Source: Budorcas taxicolor
Taxonomy: Eukaryota > Chordata > Mammalia > Artiodactyla > Bovidae
NCBI RefSeq assembly: GCF_023091745.1
Contig: NC_068924.1
Coordinates: forward strand, 64,496,832-64,560,831
Direction of reading: 5' to 3'
Length of the DNA stretch: 64,000 bases
Made by a program: the position numbers and the translations under genes. The notes below the pieces were generated by a model that saw only the letters and a list, made by a program, of their open reading frames with translations, had not been told where the DNA came from and did not search any database. Positions 21,506-32,559 of this stretch are shown piece by piece; the stretch's first letter is position 1; every line of letters starts with the position of its first letter.

Positions 21506-22176
21506 CCTTTTTTAGTCTCTAATCCTACTAGACTGTAAACTCATTAATGGCTAGAATCATATGTTAAATGTGTATGTCATATTTGTCATTTCTTTTGTGG
21601 AGTCTAGGAGCATAATGGCTGCCAATCACTGGAGGGTTCTCTACCTGGCAGGATGCCAAAACTGCACATGTATCATTTCATTATAATCTTCCTGAATTAA
21701 AAACATTATCAAAATAATACCTTGAATATATGCTTATTATAAAAATTTCAAGCGCAGTAGAAGTCATTATAGTAAAACATTAACATCTTTCTTTATCCTG
21801 TGTTTACGTTTCTTATTTCTTTTCAAAGTTACTATTAACTGGTATATCAATTTAGTCCTTGTGGATTTATACACACACATGCATGTGCCCATAGAGTTAA
21901 TGAGCTCATACTGTCTATATTTGTTGTTTTTTGACTTGCTTTTTGAAAATGTTGTATTTTATCAATTCTAATTTGAGATATATGCATTGGGCACACTTGC
22001 CTCCTGTCGTTTAGACATTCCATTTATTCCCAAGCACTTGGTATTTTCATTCACCTTCACTTGCCCTTCACCTTCTCAGTTTGTAAATGGCACTCTTTTT
22101 GCCTCTATCTTAGAAACAAAATGTGATATATCTTCAAGCACCTGACTTTAAAGTGCTTGGCTCATACTTTGCAAGA
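21506..22176. other. Intron 1 stretch, AT-rich, nothing certain
   Basis: Some segments (around 21790-21990) vaguely resemble old L1 tail sequence, but not well enough to name. Confidence 0.4.
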
Positions 22177-22186
22177 AAATATGGAA

Positions 22187-22692
22187 CTAGACTTCCCTGG
22201 TGGTACAGTGGATAAGAATCTGCCTGCCAGTGCAGGGGAGATGGATTCAGTCCCTGGTCTGGGAAGATTCCACATGCCGCCGAGCAATTAAGCACATGTG
22301 CCGCAACTACTGAGCCCGCACGCCTAAGAGCTCACGGGCCACGGCTACCGAGCCCGCACGCCTAAGAGCTCACGGGCCACGGCTACCGAGCCCGCACGCC
22401 TAAGAGCTCACGGGCCACGGCTACCGAGCCCGCACGCCTAAGAGCTCACGGGCCACCGCTACCGAGCCCGCACGCCTAAGAGCTCACGGGCCACAACTAC
22501 CAAGCCCACATGTTGTAACTACTGAAGCCCGCGGGCCTAGAGCCTGTGTTCCACAGGAAGACAAGCCACCACCATGAGAAGCTGGTGCACTGCAACGAAG
22601 AGTAGCCCTTGCTTGCTGCAGCTGGAGAAAGCCGGTGCATAGCAAAGACGACCCAGGACAACCCAAGATAAAAAATTAATTAACTAAGAAAC
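22187..22692 (+). mobile_element. CHR-family tRNA-Glu SINE, internally expanded
   Basis: Head ACTTCCCTGGTGGTACAGTG, B-box-like GGATTCAGTCCCTGG, and the CHR body with CACATGCCGCCGAGCAA, ending in an AATTAATTAACT-type tail. Flanks AAATATGGAA at 22177-22186 and 22693-22702 are identical target-site duplications. The body is lengthened by a 38-bp tandem repeat described separately. Confidence 0.88.
22312..22501 (+). repeat. 38-bp minisatellite, five copies, inside a SINE
   Basis: Units begin GAGCCCGCACGCCTAAGAGC at 22312, 22350, 22388, 22426 and 22464, exactly 38 bases apart. The first three are identical by eye, the fourth has one change (CCACCGCT for CCACGGCT), and the fifth diverges at its end. 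Each unit holds several CpGs. The 60-residue minus frame across it is a repeat artefact. Confidence 0.95.
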
Positions 22693-22702
22693 AAATATGG
22701 AA

Positions 22703-25700
22703 TTGTAGTCATTCTCCAGTGACAGATACTTGCTTCACTATTTTCATATTTATGTAGTTTCCTTGCCTTTTGTATACACAATAATTTTTCCTTTCAGTGC
22801 AAAATTTTAGTGTCGTATTTTAAAAGGCTTTCTAAATAGCAGGTAAATTCAGCCTCTGCATTTCCAACAATACACAGTACTGGATGGACATGATGACACA
22901 CGTTAGCGCCTGTGACCAAGGTCTCCCAGGCCCTGAGAGTGACCAGCAGATCACAGCTTCTGTTTATTCTGTGCTCCCGTAAGGTGTTGTTGGCTATTGG
23001 GCACCTCTTGAGTTCAGAGATGGTACAGTGTTAAAGGTAAATTAGGAACATCCCCATTTCAGAGATGTTCCAATACCAAAGGTATGTGTCTTCTTGGCCA
23101 TCTTTCTTTTCGTTTTTCTGTAACTATGCATTCTTTTAAAAACAGCTTTAAAAACATGTGGCGTATGTCAGTACCGTGATTTTTTTTCATGTGTCTGCTG
23201 ATGAGTCCTATTTCACTTTTACAGCATTCATTTAGGTAGACAGTATGCTTTGCCATTGTAGATGGGGGAACTAGAAGACTAAAGAAATTCCCCAACCTTG
23301 CAGCCAGTAAGAGGTGGCTTCAGGTTTCACATGTAGATCTGCCCAGCTAAAACCTGTGCTCTTGACTGCTGTCTCTACTGCACTGGCATTGAGTAGACAT
23401 TCAAATCCATGTGTGTTGGAAGAAGGAGGTATACTCCTAGATGGTGCTAGAGAGTTCTGTCATTGGTTAGTGGTCAGTATTGATTCCTTGCTTATTATGT
23501 TAGATAGAATAATCTGTTGGAGAGCCATTGGTCAGGGGACAACTCAAGTTGTTTTTATTCAAGTGGCCTGTTCTCAGCAGATTGAAATTGACATTTTGCT
23601 CGTCCCCCCTATGGAGGACCTGTTGTTATAGGCATTTAAAGTGGCTTTTGTAGAGGTTTTCTTTATTAAAAGAAACAATAGCAACAATAAACAAATTATT
23701 TCAGCCCCATGAGACTTGCGTTTGAATGTATTCATGATGGAGATGTTTTCCCCCCTTTGATGGAAATATTTTGTTGGAATACCAACCAAAAGGAATTTCT
23801 TTTTGGTCAGGACTTCCTTCAAGTAGCGGTGGCTGCCAAAGAGAAGTGCCCACTGTTTATAAAAATCTAAAAATAGATTTTTAAGACAAAAATATAGTCC
23901 TGATTATAATGCCTCATATAAAAAGAAAACTTTAAGTTTGGTCTTTCTCACTCTGAGGTTAAGCTGGTATGGTTCAAATATGGGAGAACTTTTTCCAAAC
24001 TAGTCATTGGTGTTATATGTTGTGGAAGGTGAAATGTCAGTGTATCGCACCAGAAGGAAATCGTAGCTGGAAAGAATTTGCCCCATTTTGTTACCTCAAA
24101 CCAGGGGCTTTTATGGGCAGTAGGTCCTGTCTTGTGAGGAAGTTACACTGCCGGTCTGAAAGGCGTTAATAACTACAGGCAGACCATAGTAAGCTTCAGG
24201 ATTCCAAGCCCTCACTCCTAAGTTCTCTCCTGAAGCCTGTCTCTCTTTTTAATGAGTCTTTGTGCTACCAGGGGACTGTAAACTGGGTGAATTTGCAGGT
24301 GCTCAAGTCCGGCTGTGGTTTTTGACAGGCAACATGGTGAGACTGAAGACCAGGGTTGTCTCTGGCCTTGGAGGGAGGCTGCTGAGAGGGGGGATGGCCA
24401 GTTAGCTGCCTCTGGAACTGGGTGCTGGAGGGGCATGGCCCATATGAATAACTCGATTTAGAAGACGTGCCGACCCAAGGTGCCAGCATTCCGTGTGGGA
24501 CACTCGTGTGTCTGTTGGCAGAGAGAAATGCAAACATAAAAAGTGTGTAATTTTATTGCATTAAAAATCTGTTCTCGTTATTATAAGGCCCAGTGAGGTT
24601 AGCTTTGGGGGTATCACAAGTGTGCTGTCTTTGATGGCCTTCCTGGAACATTTTTCTTCAGCTTCTGCCTTGAATCAGGGCAGTGTTCTCTAGGAGAACT
24701 AATTGGACATGGCTGAGAAGTGAGCCCTCGTGACACTTGCAGCTCAGTTGAAAAAGAAACCTTCTCAATTGGTTTGGAAAGTGCTAAATTTAGCTTGGTT
24801 TTTATTATAAAAATAAAGATGGGGGAGTTTGGGGACGATGGAAGAGTGATTAGTAGCAGGGGGTGTTTCATTAGTAAAAATTTCATCAGAAAAAAATCCA
24901 AAGCTGTAAAGAATGGTTGATGCTAAGAGAAACCCGAACAGAGCTGAATGGGGGCTTCAAAAGCAGATTTTATAAAATTTGATTAAAAGGCATGATAGGA
25001 GGGAGCTCAGCTGTCAGGGGTGTGGCATGGCAGGACTGTAAAGAGTGGATGGTAAGTGCTGGAGAAGAGAAACGCTCATCAAGAATAATCTACAGTAATT
25101 AAAGATTGAACTAACCTTGTAAATGTTGCAGAGAAGCGATAAACATCTGTGGAACCTATGAAAGGCAGCAGCAATGTAGTAGGGGAAGATTTAGCATGCT
25201 CAGAGTTCATCTGTGTTGCCCAAGCTGATGATAATGACAATCCAGGAAAAGCTAACAGATGTCAAAAATATACTAAGGGTGCTTGATTTTTTGAATAAGA
25301 AACATACCAGAGAAATTGGGAGTTGGACTGTATATTCAAGGAAAGGAACATTGTCCATCACTGAGGGGGCCATCTCAGGACCTTTTAAAAGTACCCAGAA
25401 AGTGTAATTTAGCAATAATCCTGAGCAGAAGAAAGAACTCTCCCATTCTTGTGTGATTCGAATTCCGCGAGGCAGGATGGGGTCATGCATGTTTCTTTAG
25501 TGTCCATCTTATTTGGTGTTATAGTCCAGCGCCTGAGTCAGGGCTTGGCTTAACGTCAGTCACACAATAGGATCTTCTGTAAGTTACCTGGAAGGCACGG
25601 AGGTGATCGCTCAAGATAAGCGACTGTGACTTTGAAGAGGAAAAGCAGTTGAGGGAAGGAGGAAATTGAGATGATGCCCTTTGGTGATGCATTGTTTCTG

Positions 25701-26335
25701 CTCTAGACTTTGAAACAGTCTCATTAGGCATCAAAGACCTGCAGAGATCTTCATACTAGAGACGCCTGTGGCTTAAAAGAAAATGGCAAAAAGAAAGAGC
25801 GCTTGTAGAGGAAAATGGACTGTAGCAGTTTTAAAGTCCTGTGATAAATTAGACAAGTCCAGCATGTGGCATATAAAAAGGGTCTCTGACAGGTGAATGA
25901 AAACTGCTGTGCCTCTTAATTCCACTTGAAGGGAGTTTACACAGTTTACTTAACCAATATGAGAAGTTACTGGGAGGAAAGAGTTGAAAACAGTTCCGTC
26001 TCATGAAATATCAGTATTAAAAACGTTAAATAATAAGAGACTTAAGGTTATCTTCTGGCCTAATCTAAAAGGAAGTAAAACTTGGTACTGAGACAACACA
26101 AATGATTCGAGGAAGGAAGCGCATCAATCAATATAATCGTAGAGGGAAGTGGAGGATGATAGAAATACATCAATTATAAGACCAAGTGTACAGCAAAATG
26201 TCAGTAACTCTTGTGAAAAAAATCACCCAGCTATTCTTCATAGGAGATGTAGTAAACTTCAAGAGACACAGAGTGGGAAGTTAGGGAAATAAAATCCTAT
26301 ATGCCAAGGCTTCTTTTGCAGTATCAGATAAGTAA
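22703..26335. other. Long repeat-poor stretch of intron 1
   Basis: About 3.6 kb with no recognised SINE, LINE or LTR, unusual for this window. No exon with splice sites and LDLa cysteines seen. All frames are under 110 residues and lack domains. Short A-rich and T-rich runs only. Confidence 0.5.
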
Positions 26336-26336
26336 T

Positions 26337-27805
26337 TGTGTGGGCCGTGGAAAGCATCGCTACGAACAAAGCTGTGGAGGTGATGGAATTCCAGTGGAGC
26401 TATTTCAAATCTTGAAAGATGATGCTGTGAAAGTGCTGCACTCAATATGCCAGCAAATTTGGAAAACTCAGCAGTGGCCACAGGACTGGGAAAGGTCAGT
26501 TTTCATTCCAATTCCAAAGAAAGGCAATGCCAAAGAATGCTCAAACTACCGCACAATTGCACTCATCTCACACGCTAGTAAAGTAATGCTCAAAATTCTC
26601 CAAGCCAGGCTTCAGCAATATGTGAACCATGAACTCCCTGATGTTCAAGCTGGTTTTAGAAAAGGCAGAGGAACCAGAGATAATTGCCAACATCTGCTGG
26701 ATCATGGGAAAAGCAAGAGAGTTCCAGAAAACCATCTATTTCTGCTTTATTGACTATGCCAACTGTGGAAAATTTTGAAAGAGATGGGAATACCAGACCA
26801 CCTAACCTGCCTCTTGAGAAATCTGTATGCAGGTCAGGAAGCAGCAGTTAGAACTGGACATGGAACAACAGACTGGTTCCAAATAGGAAAAGGAGTACGT
26901 CAAGGCTGTATATTGTCACCCTGCTTATTTAACTTCTATGCAGAGTACATCATGAGAAACACTGGACTGGAAGAAACACAAGCTGGAATCAAGATGGCCA
27001 GGAGAAATATCAATAACCTCAGATATGCAGATGACACCACCCTTATGGTGGAAAGTGAAGAGGAGCTAAAGAGCCTCTTGATGAAAGTGAAAGTGGAGAG
27101 TGAAAAAGTTGGCCTAAAGCTCAACATTCAGAAAACGAAGATCATGGCATCCGGTGCCATCACTTCATGGGAAATAGATGGGGAAACAGTGGAAACAGTG
27201 TCAGACTCTATTTTTTTGGGCTCCAAAATCACTGCAGATGGTGACTGCAGCCATGAAATTAAAAGACGCTTACTCCTTGGAAGAAAAATTATGGCCAACC
27301 TAGATAGCATATTCAAAAGCAGAGACATTGCTTTGCCGACTAAGATCCATCTAGTCAAGGCTATGGTTTTTCCAGTGGTCATGTATGGATGTGAGAGTTG
27401 GACTGTGAAGAAGGCTGAGCGCCAAAGAATTGATGCTTTTGAACGGTGGTGTTGGAGAAGACTCTTGAGAGTCCCTTGGACTGCAAGGAGATCCAACCAG
27501 TCCATTCTGAAGGAGATCAGCCCTGGGATTTCTTCAGAAGGAATGATGCTAAAGCTGAAACTCCAGTACTCTGGCCACCTGATGTGAAGAATTGATTCAT
27601 TGGAAAAGACTCTGATGCTGGGAGAGATTGGGGGCAGGAGGAGAAGGGGACAACAGAGGATGAGATGGCTGGATGGCATCACGGACTCAATGGACGTGAG
27701 TCTGAGTGATCTCCGGGAGTTGGTGATGGACAGGGAGTCCTGGCGTGCTGCGATTCATGGGGTCACAGAAAGTCAGACACGACTGAGCGACTGAACTGAA
27801 CTGGA
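26337..27805 (+). pseudogene. BovB LINE copy (RT to 3' end), inactivated
   Basis: Covers the start of the reverse transcriptase (GGDGIPVELFQILKDDAVKV), the block LISHASKVMLKILQARLQQY, motif B region VRQGCILSPCLFNFY, the box LRYADDTTLMVES and the C-terminal domain to TRLSD, then the BovB 3' end. Two lesions break the frame: a 2-base loss near 26680 (GAGATAATTGCC) and a loss of about 28 bases after 26760, where GACTATGCC joins AACTGTGG, removing KAFDCVDHNK of motif A. The second half (26775-27587) stays open for 270 codons. The 5' part including the endonuclease is absent. Confidence 0.93.
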
Positions 27806-28027
27806 GCAGTAAGATAGATAAACAGGGATACTGCAAGTGGCAAATGTTTCATTAAACAACAAGTATCTGATAATCGCATGTAAACAGACATGAAGAATTA
27901 GAGATATAATTAAAGAAATTTGAAGCTTCTTGGATAAAATTAGTGAGTGCTTGCCAAATTTTGGAAGGTTAAAATATTTACAGAGTACCTAATGTTAACA
28001 TTTCAAAGAAAAGGTCTGTGGAAATAG

Positions 28028-28223
28028 TGGTGTGTTAGTCAGTGGTGTCCAACTCTTTGCGACCCCGTGGACTGTAGCCCACCTGGCTCCTCTGTCCATG
28101 GGATTCTCCAGGCAAGAATACTGGAGTGGGTAGTCATTTGCTTCTCCAGGGGATTTTCTTGACCCAGGGATCAGACCCGGTCTCGTACATTGCAGGCAGA
28201 TTCTTTACCATCTGAGCCACCAA
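28028..28223 (-). mobile_element. Bov-tA SINE
   Basis: Full reverse Bov-tA: AGTCAGTGGTGTCCAACTCT, CAAGAATACTGGAGTGGGTA, then TTGCAGGCAGATTCTTTACC and ATCTGAGCCACCA of the tRNA-like head. Confidence 0.9.
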
Positions 28224-28659
28224 AATGTGCTGGAGACTCGATGATGAGTGTCTGCAGTGAGGAGCGGTGGGTGAGACAAGCGGCCTCCTCGGGACACCCC
28301 TAGGGTGTCTTTTCTCCACACAGCTGCTCCCTGGGTTTGTGGAAGTGTTTGGTTTCGGAAGCTTTGGGGATAAAATCCTCCCTGCTAATGAGATGAGAAG
28401 GTTGATTAAGCTTCGACTTGGGCTAAATCTGGCACCAGCGTCTGTGGGTGGGAATTTACAAGAGCAGTTTAAGGCCTGCCATATGGATAGAAAAGGAGGC
28501 TGTGCAAAAGTGATTGAAAAGAAAAGGCTATTTTTGCTTTTATATCTTAGAAAGCATTGATATTATTTAAATTATTAGAAACCATTTTCCTGGTTGAGTA
28601 TTGTGTATTTTCTCCTTAAAATGGTAGTATTATCGTGGTATTATGGTGTAAGAGCTTTG
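28224..28659. other. Intron 1 stretch with nothing recognised
   Basis: No gene or clear repeat. A 97-residue frame (28267-28560) has no domain features. Confidence 0.4.
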
Positions 28660-28772
28660 CTACTCACAATGTGGGTTTCCAGGCCAACAGCATCCACATC
28701 ACCTGAATCAGAACCTGCATTTTAAGAAGATCCTTGAGTGATTCTGACTTGAATTAAAGTTTGAGATGCACT
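28660..28772 (-). mobile_element. MER5-like hAT-Charlie remnant
   Basis: ACATCACCTGAATCAGAACC, TGCATTTTAAGAAGATCC and AAAGTTTGAGATGCACTG are MER5-class landmarks. Confidence 0.7.
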
Positions 28773-28905
28773 GATGTGGTCACTAAGAATACAGGCTTTC
28801 AAATAAACCAGCCTGGGTTGAATCCCAACTCACTGCCTCAGCTTTGGCCAGGTTTCTTCAACTTTTTCCTGCCCACTGTGTCTTCATCTATAAATAGGGA
28901 TAATA
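28773..28905 (+). mobile_element. MIR SINE remnant
   Basis: CAGCCTGGGTTGAATCCCAA (the tRNA-derived B-box part) followed by CTTCATCTATAAATAGGGAT, a good MIR core match. Confidence 0.8.
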
Positions 28906-29645
28906 AGGGACACCACCCTTATGGTGGAAAGTGAAGAGGAACTGAAGAGTCTCTTAATGAAAGTGAAAGAGGAGAGTGAAAAAGTTGGCTTAAAGCTCAA
29001 CATTCAGAAAACGAAGATCATGGCATCCAGTGCCATCACTTCATGGCAAATAGATGGGGGCTCCAGAATCACTGCAGATGGTGATTACAGCCATGACATT
29101 AAAAGACACTTACTCCTTGGAAGGAAAGTTATGACCAACCTAGACAGCATATTAAAAAGGAGAGACATCACTTTGTCAACAAAGGTCCATCTGGTCAAGG
29201 CTATGGTTTTTCCAGTGGTCATGTATGGATGTGAAAGTTGGACTATAAAGAAAGCTGAGCCCGAAGAACTGATGTTTTTGAATTGTGGTTTTGGAGAAGA
29301 CTCTTGAGAGTCCCTTGGACTGCAAGGAGATCCAACCAGTCCATTCTAAAGGAGATCAGTCCTGGGTGTTCATTGGAAGGACTGATGTTGAAGCTGCAAC
29401 TCCAGTACTTTGGCCACTTGATGTGAAGACCTGACTCATTGGAAAAGACCCTGATGCTGGGAAGGATTGAGGGCAAGAGGAGAAGGGTACGACAGAGGAT
29501 GAGATGGTTATGACATCACCAACTCAGTGGACATGGGTTTGGGTGAACTCCGGGAGTTGTTGATAGACAGGGAGGCCTGGTGTGCTGAGGTTCATGGGGT
29601 CGCAAAGAGGCGGACACGACTGAGCGACTGAGCTGAATTGAACTG
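28906..29645 (+). pseudogene. BovB LINE 3' copy with internal deletion
   Basis: Begins within the YADD box region (DTTLMVESEEELKSLLMKVK) and runs to the BovB 3' end. The frame 28921-29307 is open for 128 codons, then shifts. Between TSWQIDG and the GSRITADG block about a dozen residues (normally ETVETVSDFIFL) are missing; the break sits at a run of G, where the two flanks share GGGG. No reverse transcriptase core is left. Confidence 0.92.
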
Positions 29646-30355
29646 AATGAACCTTCCCAAGTAGAAATATTTTAATTGAGATAATACATGGGAGGCACTT
29701 AGCTTTTATTATTGCTCACTAATATAACTAAATGTTATTTAAATAATTATCCAGGTTTATTGTCAAAATTTGGACAAGAATTTAGAAAAACATACCTTAT
29801 AGTTCTATGACCTAAAGACTGTTAATACATTGGTTTATTTTCTTTGATTTTTATGTAGTTTTAATCATATGGAGAATATAATTTCATATTTTTCCACTTG
29901 TGAATATAGCATTGGCACTTTTCCTCGCAAAACTTATGTAGAAGAACAAATGGCCTAACATCCCAGACTGGCTGGGTGGATTCTTTTGATGTTGGCTATA
30001 AAAATTCTTTAAACCAATCAAACCGGCAGTGTGCTCTTTCATAGCTTGTTTCCTTGTCAGTCCATGTGGGCTGCTCTTCCCTGCCCCATCTGATTTTACC
30101 TGGTAGTCATTGAGGATCCTTCAGGAATCGTGTATGTGACAGCAGCTGGTAATAGGTAAAATTCTGTACACATCTGTGTTACTGTAAGTGGGTGAGCTTG
30201 CTATGTAGGAAAAGCCCAGATGCATACTTCCCAGTTGACTCCACAATTCCACTTCTAGGACTTTATCCTTATGAAATAGTTTGGGATGTATACAGAGACT
30301 CAGCTATGAAGATGTGTGTGTGAGCTTTGTTTTTAATGGTGAAAGGCTGGAAACT
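29646..30355. other. Intron 1 stretch with nothing recognised
   Basis: AT-rich, single-copy-looking. Resembles old L1 tail in 30200-30355 (CAATTCCACTTCTAGGACTT, ACAGAGACTCAGCTATGAAG), but diverged. Confidence 0.4.
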
Positions 30356-30365
30356 AATGCTTCCT

Positions 30366-30625
30366 GCTGCTGCTAAGTCGTGTCCGACTCTGTGCGACCC
30401 CATAGACGGCAGCCCACCAGGCTCCCCCGTCCCTGGGATTCTCCAGGCAAGAACACTGGAGTGGGTTGCCATTTCCTTCTCCAGTGCATGAAAGTGAAAA
30501 GTGAAAGTGAAGTCGCTCAGTCGTGTCCAACTCTTAGCGACCTCATGGACTGCAGCCTACCAGACTCCTCCATCCATGGGATTTTCCAGGCAAGAATACT
30601 GGAGTGGGGTGCCATTGCCTTCTCC
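30366..30625 (-). mobile_element. BOV-A2 SINE with perfect target-site duplication
   Basis: Reverse dimeric BovA starting GCTGCTGCTAAGTCGTGTCC, linker CATGAAAGTGAAAAGTGAAA, ending GCCATTGCCTTCTCC. AATGCTTCCT at 30356-30365 is repeated exactly at 30626-30635. The surrounding sequence (AATATTATACCC, old L1-like) reads through it. Confidence 0.95.
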
Positions 30626-30635
30626 AATGCTTCCT

Positions 30636-31884
30636 AGAAGGGGTGAATTATCAGTGTGCTAGAATACTATGCAGACACTCAAAAAGATGCTCTCCAATAT
30701 TATACCCACTTGCCACAGGTGGCTATTTAAATTAGTTAAGATTAAATAAAGTGAAGAATCAAATTCTTCCATCACACCGTGCAGGCATATTGCAAGTACT
30801 CAGTAACCCTATGTGGCTAGTGACTACTTTATTGGGCAGCTCAGATATTGGACTTTTTTTTTATCATCACAGGAAGTCCTATTGGATGGCATCACTTCCA
30901 AAGAAAAATTCTGCTGTGGAAAGAGAATTCTTAAGAAACAGAATGACTCAGATTTGTAGTATGTATGTATTAAGTCCTTTGCTTGGTACTTGGGGCACAA
31001 CATAGCATTTCTTCATTTTTCTAAATTCCGTCAAATCTGGCCAGGCTTGCCCTCATTCACCAAAAGCTAGAGATTTGATTTAAGTCAAACGTTGAATTCT
31101 GTAGGTATTCTCAGGACCCTGGGTGCCTGACCTGGTCGTTGGTGTTACTATTGCTTTTTTGTTTTAAGGCCTGTTACTTAGCTTTGGACCTTCTTGTCTG
31201 CCAGACACTTCAACCCACCCCTTCCCATAAATTAACTCTCCCCCATATTTTCCAGCAGTGATTTACAAGGGTTATGTGCAGAGCAAGCCATTATACCCCT
31301 TCCCCATTCAGATGGGTGGGAAATGTTACCTAAGGGGAGGAAAAAAGGCTGAAACCACACTGCATTAGTAATCAGTTCGTTTGTGTGCTCTGCCTTAGTC
31401 TGGTTTGCAGACCTTCGTGAATGCTGTGGAGGAGGGCTCTGTCATGATGGATCCTCCTCCCCGTCCCTTCCAGCAGCATCAGGCCTCCAGGCACCCACGC
31501 CTCTTCAGGAACCTGCTGTCTGCCTTGGCACGGGGTGAACTGATAGAGAGGACCCTTGCGCTGATTTCCTTGGCAGATGGTATCTAAGCCTAAGTGATCC
31601 TGAGTTCTTGCTGGAATTTTAGCCAATGATTCCTGCCAGCTTGACTGAGAAGGGTTTCCCAGCTTGTTCCTCCCCCCACAGCTAAATGCAGCCTTATGTC
31701 TGCAGTGTATACCCTTGCTTGCTGTCTGGTCTCACTGTTGATTGAAGCTATGCCTGTGTTTGTACAGAGTTTCAGAGAAAGATTCCCATTCGCCTTTCAG
31801 AACTCTACTACTGATGTTCCCTGTCTAGAAAGCTTTCCTCCCTTAGTCCACTCCGAATAACAGAGTGAATCTCACTTCTCTTTT
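30636..31884. other. Intron 1 stretch with nothing recognised
   Basis: No exon or strong repeat. Frames up to 84 residues, none with domain features. Confidence 0.4.
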
Positions 31885-32395
31885 TTTCCGCCCAAAACTT
31901 CACATGTGTGTTTATTGTGAAATGATTAGCACAGTAAGTTTAGTTAACACTCATCACTTCACATAATTGCAGTTTTTTTTTCTTGTGATGAGAACTTTTA
32001 AGTTGTACTCCCTTACCAACTTTCAAATACACAATACACACAATACAGTATTGTTAACCATGCTGTATATTACATCCCCAGGAGTTAAGAGTAAAACTGG
32101 AAGTTTGTTCCTTTTTGACCACTGTTCGTTTCCCCCACTTCCCCATCCCACCCTCTGCCTCTGGCAAACACTAGCCTTTTCTGTTTCTGTGAGTTCGGGT
32201 TTTTAAAGGTTCCACATGTAGGTGAGCTCATATAGTATTTGTTTTTCTCTGTCCGAACCTATTTCACTTAGCATAATCCCCCCAAGGTCCATCCACATTT
32301 TCCCAAATGGCATGATTTCCTCCTTTTTTTACGGCTGAATAATTTTCCGTAATCTCGCTTCTTAATGACTTCTTCTCCATTGCTTCTGTTCATGT
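31885..32395 (-). mobile_element. L1 3' region
   Basis: Reverse L1 tail: TTGTGATGAGAACTTTTAAG, TTACATCCCCAGGAGTTAAG, GGTTCCACATGTAGGTGAGC, TATTTCACTTAGCATAATCC. Confidence 0.82.
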
Positions 32396-32559
32396 TGAAT
32401 TTCACATGTGGTATTCTATTTACGCTTGTTCCTTATGCTTGAGTGATTATAAATGATTATAAGACTAGCCTGGGTGTTTGAAAATACATACTTTTCAATT
32501 ATATTAAATTCTGGGATCTCTCAAACATCATAAAAGAACCAAGAATAATATAACAAATA

